Part shown: piece after piece, positions 1 through 4,321 of the stretch
Position numbering within the stretch: position 1 is the stretch's first letter
How the letters are laid out: each line of letters starts with the position of its first letter
Assembly (NCBI GenBank): GCA_030916665.1
Contig: JAUPWC010000041.1
Span: 1-5,992, forward strand
DNA: 5,992 nucleotides
Reading direction: 5' to 3'
Source: Verrucomicrobiota bacterium
Lineage (GTDB): Bacteria > Verrucomicrobiota > Verrucomicrobiia > Opitutales > Opitutaceae
Translations under genes and position numbers: made by a program
Notes under the pieces: generated by a model
Databases searched by the model: none
Told to the model about the DNA's origin: nothing
Seen by the model: the letters and a program-made list of their open reading frames with translations, nothing else

Positions 1-1
1 T

Positions 2-85
2 CCCCTGTCGCCTCTCTTTCACGCTGCCCATGAGTTGATTCATGAGATTACGTTGATCGATGCAAAAGAACCAAAGAAGGGCTAA
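2..85 (+). CDS. Cassette 1 ORF, C-terminal end only
   Basis: The frame starting at base 2 is open from the window edge for 27 codons and ends with TAA at 83-85, inside the R'' box of attC1. The other two forward frames close at 33 and 38. The visible C-terminus is LIHEITLIDAKEPKKG, hydrophilic and charged at the end. Ending at or just before R'' is the same habit seen in cassettes 4, 7 and 8, which supports this frame. The start and the product lie outside the window, and I do not recognise the protein. Confidence 0.55.
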   Translation, partial: PLSPLFHAAHELIHEITLIDAKEPKKG

Positions 86-146
86 CCAGATCATCACAGA
101 CAACTACGGGGCTTCGCCCCTCCGTGTCTGACTGATGACGATCGGC
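80..146 (+). repeat. attC1, short form (67 bp)
   Basis: R'' is GGCTAAC (80-86), L'' is CACAGACAAC (95-104), L' is CGTGTCTGA (123-131) and R' is GATCGGC (140-146), with the expected crossover between G140 and A141. The centre folds as GGGGC-TTC-GCCCC (108-120). R'' is complementary to GTTAGCC, not to this R', because the R' bases belong to the next cassette. Cassette 1 is therefore predicted to begin with TTAGCC upstream of the window. Confidence 0.88.
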
Positions 147-152
147 GGAAAG

Positions 153-479
153 ATGGAATCAAAGCGCCTAGCAATCATCGCACTCATTAGTGCCGCCCTA
201 GCCATGCCTCTGGGCGGGTTTGTTTTCGGCTTCATGCACTGCGACGACTGCGGGTTCAATATTCTGGGGCGTGGATTTATTGGTCTGGTCTTTGCCGTTT
301 TGACGCCTCTTTCCGGCGGCTTTCCTCCCCAGAACGAGGGTGGCGTTGGTGCCCCGTTCAACGCGTGGCCGCACATCGCGATTACATGGGCGCTAATGGC
401 GGCCTTCCTAGTGTATCGGGCAAAGAAGAAGGCCGGAAGAAGAGAGCCGATCCAGTCAGCCACAGACCAACGCCCTTGA
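153..479 (+). CDS. Cassette 2: small three-TM membrane protein
   Basis: This is a 108-residue protein with three hydrophobic stretches at about residues 5-28, 40-60 and 70-92, and a basic segment (RAKKKAGRRE) after the last one, so an inner-membrane protein is likely. A CDDCGF motif near residues 31-36 gives two cysteines, CxxC-like, in the first loop. I do not recognise a family. ATG153 is chosen over the in-frame ATG135 because 135 lies inside attC1, on the upstream side of the crossover at 140/141; the cassette itself supplies only ATG153, 12 bases after the crossover and preceded by GGCGGAAAG. The last 12 residues (from REPIQ) are encoded by attC2 itself, so the C-terminus comes from the recombination site. 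TGA is at 477-479. Confidence 0.75.
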   Translation: MESKRLAIIALISAALAMPLGGFVFGFMHCDDCGFNILGRGFIGLVFAVLTPLSGGFPPQNEGGVGAPFNAWPHIAITWALMAAFLVYRAKKKAGRREPIQSATDQRP

Positions 480-581
480 TCTCACCTAAATCGTCGATGA
501 TGCTTCCGCTCCACATGGCCCAGATATTCAAAAGAGACGGCTCGCCCGCCCGGTGGGCGTGGCTGATCTGAAGCGTTGGGC
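446..581 (+). repeat. attC2, long form (136 bp)
   Basis: R'' is GCCGATC (446-452), L'' is CACAGACCAACGCCC (461-475), L' is GGGCGTGGCTGA (555-566) and R' is GTTGGGC (575-581), with the crossover after G575. L'' and L' pair with an extrahelical A. R'' is the exact complement of the head of its own cassette (ATCGGC at 141). The interior at 469-502 is identical for 34 bases to attC5 (2058-2091). Confidence 0.9.
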
Positions 582-589
582 ATACAAAG

Positions 590-1099
590 ATGAAGAATAT
601 CTACCGCGAAGAAGCGCGCCGGGCACAGCGGTGGTTTACGCTGAAAGGAGACCGCGTCGATATTGATGGTCGTGATCGGGGACGGAAGTTCTCTCGCGAG
701 TTTCGTTACGCTGACTTGTCTGCCTCCACTCAGCATTTCGTGGCACTTAGGCATGACATGATGTGGCGCTGCCTCAGTTTGCTGGCGGTCACTGTTTTCC
801 TGGCTGCCCTAGTTGCCCGTCTAGAGTTTCCATTCGGCATGATCGGCCTGGCACTTTGATTGCTGCTTGCAGCGAAATTCGCCTGGATGGCATTTGGCTG
901 GGCGTGGCGAAAAGAAGAAGTTGAGATTTTTCATCATTCGAAAGGCGGTGAAGCATTCGCGATATTCAACGATAAGCCCGGTGATTCGGAGTTCACTCAG
1001 TTTGTCCAGCACCTCAAATTGAGCATTGGGAATTCGGCAACCACGGAGGCCCAACCAGCCGGCACAGACAACGACGGGGCTGCGCCCCGTCGTGTCTGA
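590..1099 (+). pseudogene. Cassette 3: two-TM protein gene split by an in-frame TGA
   Basis: One reading frame runs from ATG590 to TGA1097-1099, interrupted only by TGA at 857-859. The upstream part (89 residues) has a soluble, strand-rich N-terminus (RWFTLKGDRVDIDGR) and a first TM at about 58-76. The second TM (FGMIGLAL-stop-LLLAAKFAWMAF) is cut in the middle by the stop. The downstream part then gives VEIFHHSKGG and FNDKPGDSEFTQFVQHL, which look like the natural C-terminal cytoplasmic half. The whole would be about 169 residues, with two cytoplasmic segments bracketing a TM hairpin, loosely like a bacterial PH-type domain with a membrane insertion; that resemblance is inference. TGG to TGA is the simplest cause. 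The final 16 or so residues are encoded by attC3. If translated as it stands, only the 89-residue fragment is made; restart at TTG860 or ATG893 is possible but unsupported. Confidence 0.72.
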
Positions 1100-1114
1100 C
1101 CTCAATCGTTCGGC
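1049..1114 (+). repeat. attC3, short form (66 bp)
   Basis: R'' is GCCCAAC (1049-1055), L'' is CACAGACAACG (1063-1073), L' is CGTGTCTGA (1091-1099) and R' is GTTCGGC (1108-1114), with the crossover after G1108. The centre is a perfect nine-pair stem, ACGACGGGG against CCCCGTCGT, around a five-base loop (1071-1093). R'' matches the TTGGGC head of cassette 3 at 576. It is not followed by a T run, so it is not a typical intrinsic terminator. Confidence 0.93.
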
Positions 1115-1119
1115 AAGAC

Positions 1120-1581
1120 ATGCCTGCAATCATCGCAATCGGAATGGCGCTAGCGTGTATGATAGTCGGCAGCATGCTCCTGTACGCTGGCTGGCCAGAC
1201 TTTCGGCGCGCGATCAGATCGCTTCGTTGGTCTCGAACAGACGGCGTCGTTGAGTCGGTTGACGAGAGTGTTCACCTGATTCGCGATGACGCGCAGTCCG
1301 ATGAAGGACGGCAGTACCGCGTTGCGTTCTCCTACCTTGCCGACGGACACCGTCGAAAGAGCCACTGGACGTCCTTGATCGCCATTCACCACAAGGCTGG
1401 AGGATGTCTGTTCACGGTAGGTCAGGTGATTGCTGTGTATTACGATCCGGAGGATCCGTCGTCAGCACGACTCTTTCGCGGGGTGAAGTTCCAAGATCTG
1501 TTCCTCGTAGCGGGCGGAGTTGCCTTCTTGGCTGCTACCTTGCTACCGATCGCGGTCTACTTCGCTCTCGCGCAGAAGTAA
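1120..1581 (+). CDS. Cassette 4: DUF3592-type membrane protein
   Basis: This is a 153-residue protein with a TM near residues 4-24, an extracytoplasmic or soluble middle domain, and a second TM near 126-149. The order WSRTDGVVESV, then RQYRVAFSYLADGHRR, then GQVIAVYYDPEDPSSARL is the signature of the DUF3592 family: a W-TGxV segment, a YxVxFxYxxDG strand pair, and a V-YYDPxDPxxA motif just before the C-terminal TM. Family function is unknown. Starting at ATG1120 puts the codon 12 bases after the crossover, as in the neighbouring cassettes. TAA at 1579-1581 lies 8 bases before R'' of attC4. The length is normal for a two-TM member, and the gene looks intact. Confidence 0.88.
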   Translation: MPAIIAIGMALACMIVGSMLLYAGWPDFRRAIRSLRWSRTDGVVESVDESVHLIRDDAQSDEGRQYRVAFSYLADGHRRKSHWTSLIAIHHKAGGCLFTVGQVIAVYYDPEDPSSARLFRGVKFQDLFLVAGGVAFLAATLLPIAVYFALAQK

Positions 1582-1589
1582 AAGAAGGA

Positions 1590-1692
1590 GCCGAACCAGG
1601 CGCTACAGACAACCTCGGTTACGCGCAGCGGATTCGGGAAGGTATCAGTTTCCGATCGTCAGGGGCAAGGTGTCTGAGCTTCATCGTTGGAC
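1590..1692 (+). repeat. attC4, intermediate form (103 bp)
   Basis: R'' is GCCGAAC (1590-1596), complementary to the TTCGGC head of cassette 4 (1109). L'' is ACAGACAACCT (1605-1615), L' is AGGTGTCTGA (1668-1677) with one extrahelical A, and R' is GTTGGAC (1686-1692), a full match to GTTRRRY. The roughly 50-base interior (1616-1667) is unlike that of the long class. Confidence 0.85.
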
Positions 1693-1698
1693 GAAGAA

Positions 1699-1953
1699 AT
1701 GGCATCAGTTACTCAGCTTCCTAAACCGGTGCGATATTTCGACGGCGTTACGCCGGTCATGCTCGGGGATTCAGTTGTTACCCGTTTGTGGATCTCGCTT
1801 TTTCGAAAGAAGAAAGGACGCGTTGTTTACGTCCCCGGTCTTTCACGGAAGCACGGCGAGTTTGAGCATCACGGGTTATGCTGGATCGGAGTGAAAACTG
1901 ATGATGGCACCATATTCGGAAGTGTCGTTATTCCAGAGACTGGCTGTCTGTAG
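1699..1953 (+). CDS. Cassette 5: small soluble protein, probably truncated by TAG
   Basis: The frame from ATG1699 gives 84 residues with no TM. Features are RYFDGVTPVMLGDSV near the start, a basic RKKKGRVVYVPG segment in the middle, and GLCWIGVKTDDGTIFGSVV then PETGCL at the end. The pattern of short strands with G-V-DGT turns suggests a small beta-barrel-like fold, but I cannot name a family. The in-frame TTG at 1687 lies on the crossover itself and is less likely as a start. TAG at 1951-1953 is followed in the same frame by a coding-like tail to 2028 (see the next entry), so the natural protein was probably about 109 residues and this is a broken copy. It is the only complete cassette here without an obvious TM. 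Confidence 0.6.
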   Translation: MASVTQLPKPVRYFDGVTPVMLGDSVVTRLWISLFRKKKGRVVYVPGLSRKHGEFEHHGLCWIGVKTDDGTIFGSVVIPETGCL

Positions 1954-2028
1954 AAGAGACTCCAGTTCCTAGGACGCGACGCGACACCGGTCGAGCAAGT
2001 GACACCCGATATGCAGTTCCCAGAATGA
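1954..2028 (+). pseudogene. Cassette 5: in-frame tail beyond the TAG stop
   Basis: Reading on in the frame of the 1699 ORF past TAG gives 24 residues (KRLQFLGRDATPVEQVTP, then DMQFPE) and TGA at 2026-2028. The new stop lies 7 bases before R'' of attC5, the usual distance in this array. Without this tail the cassette would have about 80 bases of unexplained spacer. A CAG to TAG change would restore PETGCLQKRLQF. Whether the tail truly belongs to the protein rests on composition and spacing only. Confidence 0.5.
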
Positions 2029-2035
2029 AGAAGAG

Positions 2036-2169
2036 GTCCAACAAGTCAGCCACAGCGAACGCCCTTGATCTCACCTAAATCGTCGATGATGTTTCCGCTC
2101 ACCATGGCCCAGTATTTCAAAAGTTCGGTCTGCCCGCTCGCCGGGCGTTGCTGATCTGAAGCGATCGGC
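2036..2169 (+). repeat. attC5, long form (134 bp)
   Basis: R'' is GTCCAAC (2036-2042), complementary to the TTGGAC head of cassette 5 (1687). L'' is CACAGCGAACGCCC (2051-2064), L' is GGGCGTTGCTGA (2143-2154) and R' is GATCGGC (2163-2169). The interior is very close to that of attC2 although the two cassettes carry unrelated ORFs and different heads. Confidence 0.9.
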
Positions 2170-2188
2170 GGAAAGAACTAGCCACCCC

Positions 2189-2359
2189 ATGAATAAAAAA
2201 TACGTAGGAATTGGTGTTGGTCTTGGACTTTGTTTCGGAGCCGTGCTCGGTTCCGTGTTTCACAACGTCGGTCTGGGAATTGCATTTGGACTGATCATTG
2301 GCGCGGTCCTCGGCGCGGCGAGAAAGCGCAGGAAGGACAAGGAAGATGAGCGTGCTTGA
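2189..2359 (+). CDS. Cassette 6: 56-residue glycine-rich two-TM protein
   Basis: The start is ATG2189 and TGA is at 2357-2359. After MNKKYV come two hydrophobic helices rich in glycine at regular intervals (GIGVGLGLCFGAVLG, then GLGIAFGLIIGAVLGAA), followed by a highly charged tail (RKRRKDKEDERA). GxxxG-like spacing and the basic tail suggest a glycine-zipper-type membrane hairpin with a cytoplasmic C-terminus. Small proteins of this general shape are common and mostly uncharacterised. The leader is longer than in other cassettes: the start codon comes 25 bases after the crossover, and the stretch before it (GGCGGAAAG) ends at a TAG, so an upstream start in this frame is unlikely. The gene is short but is framed cleanly by attC5 and attC6. 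Confidence 0.75.
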   Translation: MNKKYVGIGVGLGLCFGAVLGSVFHNVGLGIAFGLIIGAVLGAARKRRKDKEDERA

Positions 2360-2382
2360 TCGCGTCTCCAGATGAAGAAGAA

Positions 2383-2446
2383 GCCGATCCAGCCACCACA
2401 GACAACTCGGGCCTTCGGCCCTCGTGTCTGACCTCAAACGATCGGC
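2383..2446 (+). repeat. attC6, short form (64 bp)
   Basis: R'' is GCCGATC (2383-2389), L'' is CACAGACAAC (2397-2406), L' is CGTGTCTGA (2423-2431) and R' is GATCGGC (2440-2446). The centre folds as GGGCC-TTC-GGCCC (2409-2421). R'' and R' are perfectly complementary here because both adjacent cassettes begin ATCGGC. It is the shortest site in the window and the cleanest example. Confidence 0.93.
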
Positions 2447-2455
2447 GAAAGAAAG

Positions 2456-2740
2456 ATGACACCTCGACGCGCATGGACAGTTTCCATCACCATCAGCGTC
2501 ATCCTCGTCGCTCTAGGCCGCGCGTTGCTGGCCGCAGATCTTTTTGCGGGCGCGGTGATCTTGTTGCCTGGTGGAATCGTCGAAATGATCCGGGTGGGAG
2601 GAGTTCACGGCAGCAGCCATTCGAAGTTTTTCACCGACCTGTGCACCGTAGGCGTATCGCTTGGAGTTTGGTGCGTGGTCGTCCGTGTCGCCATCGAAGC
2701 CTTTGACGCGATCAAGGACTTCACTCGAAGAAAGAGATGA
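2456..2740 (+). CDS. Cassette 7: small membrane protein
   Basis: This is a 94-residue protein with hydrophobic stretches at about residues 8-42 (possibly two helices, broken by GRALLAAD) and 62-82, and a basic end (DFTRRKR). The loop IRVGGVHGSSHSKFFTD holds two histidines and several glycines. I do not recognise the family. ATG2456 comes 15 bases after the crossover, preceded by GGCGAAAGAAAG. TGA at 2738-2740 is 4 bases before R'' of attC7. The cassette is otherwise filled by the ORF and the long attC, so no promoter is evident. Confidence 0.78.
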   Translation: MTPRRAWTVSITISVILVALGRALLAADLFAGAVILLPGGIVEMIRVGGVHGSSHSKFFTDLCTVGVSLGVWCVVVRVAIEAFDAIKDFTRRKR

Positions 2741-2744
2741 AAGA

Positions 2745-2879
2745 GCCGATCCAGACCGCCAGAGAACAACGCGCGGGCTGTGACCTAAATCGCATGTGCC
2801 ATCTCCGCTCAGCATCTCCCGTAGTTCAAAAGGGCTCACTCCACGCTCGCCCGCGCGTGTCTCATCGGTAACGATCGGC
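2745..2879 (+). repeat. attC7, long form (135 bp)
   Basis: R'' is GCCGATC (2745-2751), complementary to the ATCGGC head of cassette 7. L'' is CAGAGAACAACGCGCGGG (2759-2776), L' is CCCGCGCGTGTCTC (2850-2863) with extrahelical bases on the left arm, and R' is GATCGGC (2873-2879). The interior keeps only islands of the long-class sequence (CCTAAATCG, ATCTCCGCTCA, TTCAAAAG), so it is a diverged member. Confidence 0.88.
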
Positions 2880-2888
2880 GGAAGAAAG

Positions 2889-3125
2889 ATGCGCATCTCG
2901 AAAGTCATTCTAGTGGCGGTCTGGGTTCTGTGCGTTGTCGGCATTGTCTTCGATTTTGATGACCGCGTATGGCAGTTTATTAGAAGTCACGGCTTCGGTG
3001 GCCACGCGATCGGCCTGCTATTCGTTTGGATCCCTTTCGCAATATTAGCGCTTGAGTGGATAGCCGCCATCGTCGTCCCGGTTTTATTCCTGCGCGACTA
3101 TTCCAGTCCGCATCGTGAGCGCTGA
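2889..3125 (+). CDS. Cassette 8: 78-residue membrane protein
   Basis: ATG2889 gives MRISKVILVAVWVLCVVGIV, a first TM at about residues 4-20, an acidic and aromatic loop (FDFDDRVWQF), and a hydrophobic stretch at 38-68 that could be two closely spaced helices, ending RDYSSPHRER. No family is recognised. The frame is open upstream to 2796, but that part lies inside attC7, so the cassette's own start is ATG2889, 15 bases after the crossover and preceded by GGCGGAAGAAAG. TGA at 3123-3125 is 8 bases before R'' of attC8. Confidence 0.77.
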   Translation: MRISKVILVAVWVLCVVGIVFDFDDRVWQFIRSHGFGGHAIGLLFVWIPFAILALEWIAAIVVPVLFLRDYSSPHRER

Positions 3126-3133
3126 AGAGAAGA

Positions 3134-3269
3134 GCCGATCCAGCCGCCACAGCCAACGCCCTTGATTTTGCCTGATTCGTCGATGATATCTCCGCTCAAC
3201 ATGGCCTCGCAATTCGAAGAAAGGCGGCTTCCCCGCTCCCCGGGCGTCGGCTGAGCTCAAACGTTCGGC
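3134..3269 (+). repeat. attC8, long form (136 bp), last intact site
   Basis: R'' is GCCGATC (3134-3140), complementary to the ATCGGC head of cassette 8. L'' is CACAGCCAACGCCC (3148-3161), L' is GGGCGTCGGCTGA (3242-3254) and R' is GTTCGGC (3263-3269). The interior shares AACGCCCTTGAT, TTCGTCGATGAT, CCGCTCAACATGGCC and AATTCGAA-type segments with attC2 and attC5. It is the last attC before the transposase element. Confidence 0.9.
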
Positions 3270-3277
3270 AAAGAAAA

Positions 3278-3313
3278 ATGAGGCAGGCGAAACCACTCAA
3301 TTTTAGGGGCAAG
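3278..3313 (+). pseudogene. Cassette 9: ORF start cut off by the transposase element
   Basis: After the TTCGGC head at 3264, a leader AAAGAAAA leads to ATG3278, exactly as in other cassettes. The frame gives MRQAKPLNFRGK before the left end of the transposase element. Reading on into the element adds chimeric residues up to TGA3368-3370. The expected R'' of this cassette would be GCCGAAC; I do not find it with the right surroundings anywhere downstream in the window, so the rest of the cassette appears to be missing, not just displaced. The exact breakpoint is uncertain by several bases. Confidence 0.55.
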
Positions 3314-3317
3314 CAGA

Positions 3318-3343
3318 AGGGGTCATGCTTTACCTATTACCTC
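3318..3343 (+). repeat. Left terminal inverted repeat of the transposase element
   Basis: AGGGGTCATGC at 3318-3328 is an exact complement match to the right end, and the whole 26-base arm agrees at 21 positions with the reverse complement of 4296-4321. GGGTCA here also pairs with TGACCC at 3345-3350 as part of a local hairpin. Confidence 0.85.
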
Positions 3344-3379
3344 TTGACCCTGTCTGGGCGGTCGGGCTGACTGGACGGC

Positions 3380-4309
3380 ATGGCGCGCAAGCTGCGATTG
3401 GAATATCCCGGGGCGATCTACCACGTGATCAACCGGGGGAACTACCGGGCGTTTGTGTTCAAGACGGAGGGGGCGCGGCAGGCGTTCGAGGACTGCGTGT
3501 TCGCGGCCTGCGGGCGCTACGGCTGGGTGCTCCATGCGTTTGTGATCATGGGCAACCATTACCATCTCGCAGTCGAGACGCCGCAGGGCAACCTGGTGGC
3601 GGGCATGCAGTGGTTGCAGTCCACCTTTGCCAACCGGTTCAACAAGCTGCGGGACGAGCGCGGGCACCTGTTCCAGGGGCGCTACAAGGCGCTGATGGTG
3701 GAGGAGGGCGAGGGCTTGGGGCTGCTCTGTCACTACATCCATCTCAATCCCGTGCGCGCGGGGCTGGCCACGGTGGCGCGGCTGGACGCTTACCGTCACT
3801 CCAGCTTCTGGTATCTGAGCCGGCCCAAGCAGCGGCCGGAGGTCCTGCATTGCCAGACGGCACTCACCGAGGCGGGGCAGCTGGCCGACACCCCGGCCGG
3901 CTGGCGGGCCTACGCCGATTATCTGGCGTGGCAGACGGCGGAAGGACCGGCGGGCAAGTCCAAGGCCTATGTCTCGATGAGCAAGGGCTGGGCTCTGGGC
4001 GGGAAGGATTTTAAACAGGCCTTGCTCAAGGATCAGGCCGTGGCGGTCGAGGCCCGGGCGTGGGAAAGCCAAGGCGTGAAGGAGGTCAGGGAAGCGCGCT
4101 GGCAGGCGGCGCTGGACCGGCTGGTCGTCGAGATCCCGAAGGCGGACCGCGAAAACCGGCGCAAGTCGGCGCCGTGGAAGGTCCGGCTGGCGCTGCTGAT
4201 GAAGGACACGACTGACGTGACCAACGACTGGCTGGCCCGGCAACTGGACATGGGCTCGGGCTTCTACGTCAGCAAACACGTCGGGCTGGCGAGAAAAGGT
4301 AAAGAGTAA
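3380..4309 (+). CDS. REP-associated tyrosine transposase (Y1_Tnp, IS200-like)
   Basis: This is a 309-residue single-strand DNA transposase of the HUH superfamily. The N-terminal Y1_Tnp domain starts MARKLRLEYPGAIYHVINRG, a standard opening for this group. The metal-binding HUH motif is GNHYHL (His60 and His62). The catalytic tyrosine is Tyr102 in GHLFQGRYKALMVE, followed by HYIHLNPVRAGL (118-129), which is typical of RAYTs. The C-terminal 180 residues are an extension, with a possible helix-turn-helix near residues 280-305 (WLARQLDMGSGFYVSKH). All key catalytic residues are present and the frame is intact. The TAA stop at 4307-4309 lies inside the right inverted repeat. Family role: processing of REP-like palindromes, usually domesticated at single copy. 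The gene is GC-rich like the flanking chromosome and unlike the cassettes. Confidence 0.93.
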   Translation: MARKLRLEYPGAIYHVINRGNYRAFVFKTEGARQAFEDCVFAACGRYGWVLHAFVIMGNHYHLAVETPQGNLVAGMQWLQSTFANRFNKLRDERGHLFQGRYKALMVEEGEGLGLLCHYIHLNPVRAGLATVARLDAYRHSSFWYLSRPKQRPEVLHCQTALTEAGQLADTPAGWRAYADYLAWQTAEGPAGKSKAYVSMSKGWALGGKDFKQALLKDQAVAVEARAWESQGVKEVREARWQAALDRLVVEIPKADRENRRKSAPWKVRLALLMKDTTDVTNDWLARQLDMGSGFYVSKHVGLARKGKE

Positions 4310-4321
4310 GGCATGACCCCT
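4296..4321 (+). repeat. Right terminal inverted repeat of the transposase element
   Basis: GCATGACCCCT at 4311-4321 is the exact complement of the left end at 3318-3328. Agreement over the 26-base arm is 21 positions. The arm overlaps the last codons and the stop of the transposase gene. The 43 bases from here to the next stop codon hold no gene. Confidence 0.85.

Larger units (their letters stand above)
1..3313 (+). mobile_element. Integron gene-cassette array (distal part, no integrase in window)
   Basis: Eight attC-like sites separate short ORFs that all point the same way. The complete cassettes, from crossover to crossover, are 141-575, 576-1108, 1109-1686, 1687-2163, 2164-2440, 2441-2873 and 2874-3263; partial cassettes lie at each end. 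Each site has an R'' box, the spacer CAG plus a few bases, an L'' box like CACAGACAAC, a variable middle, an L' box like CGTGTCTGA and an R' box (GTTRRRY-like or GATCGGC). L'' carries an extra A relative to the complement of L', as attC extrahelical bases do. In all seven complete cassettes the head is the reverse complement of its own R''. No intI or attI is visible, so this is either the far end of a sedentary chromosomal integron or a cluster of attC sites lacking an integrase (CALIN). GC content is visibly lower than in the flanking gene at 4365-5992. Confidence 0.92.

Noticed and set aside
135..152. Upstream ATG135 as the start of the cassette 2 protein
   Set aside because: It lies before the crossover at 140/141, inside attC1, so it would not travel with the cassette.
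857..859. Selenocysteine insertion or UGA reassigned to tryptophan in cassette 3
   Set aside because: UGA serves as the ordinary stop of several other genes here (cassettes 2, 6, 7, 8 and the 4365 gene), and the position is inside a hydrophobic helix with no redox context; a nonsense mutation is simpler.
1071..1093. GC-rich stem in attC3 (and those in attC1 and attC6) as intrinsic terminators
   Set aside because: No T run follows the stems, and they sit exactly at the centre of attC sites.
1520..1894. 124-residue plus-strand frame and the overlapping 1404-1724 frame
   Set aside because: They cross attC4 and the boundary between cassettes 4 and 5, are arginine- and serine-rich, and overlap better-supported ORFs.
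2796..2888. Upstream extension of the cassette 8 frame
   Set aside because: The extra residues come from the interior of attC7; the usual leader and ATG at 2889 fit the other cassettes.
2117..2944. Minus-strand frames at 2117-2437 and 2513-2944
   Set aside because: Each spans an attC site and antisense cassette ORFs, with no family features. Reversed-orientation cassettes would need reversed attC sites, which are not seen.
80..3269. CRISPR array as an explanation of the recurring motifs
   Set aside because: The repeats are spaced by 277-577 bases, vary in length from 64 to 136 bases, and flank ORFs; spacers and cas genes are absent.
3264..3370. Cassette 9 as a complete 30-residue ORF ending at TGA3368-3370
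   Set aside because: Its second half is read from the transposase element's left repeat and hairpin, so it is a chimeric accident.
3323..4279. 318-residue open frame on the minus strand
   Set aside because: It lies entirely antisense to the Y1 transposase gene, is rich in R, P, H and L without domain pattern, and is open only because of the high GC content.
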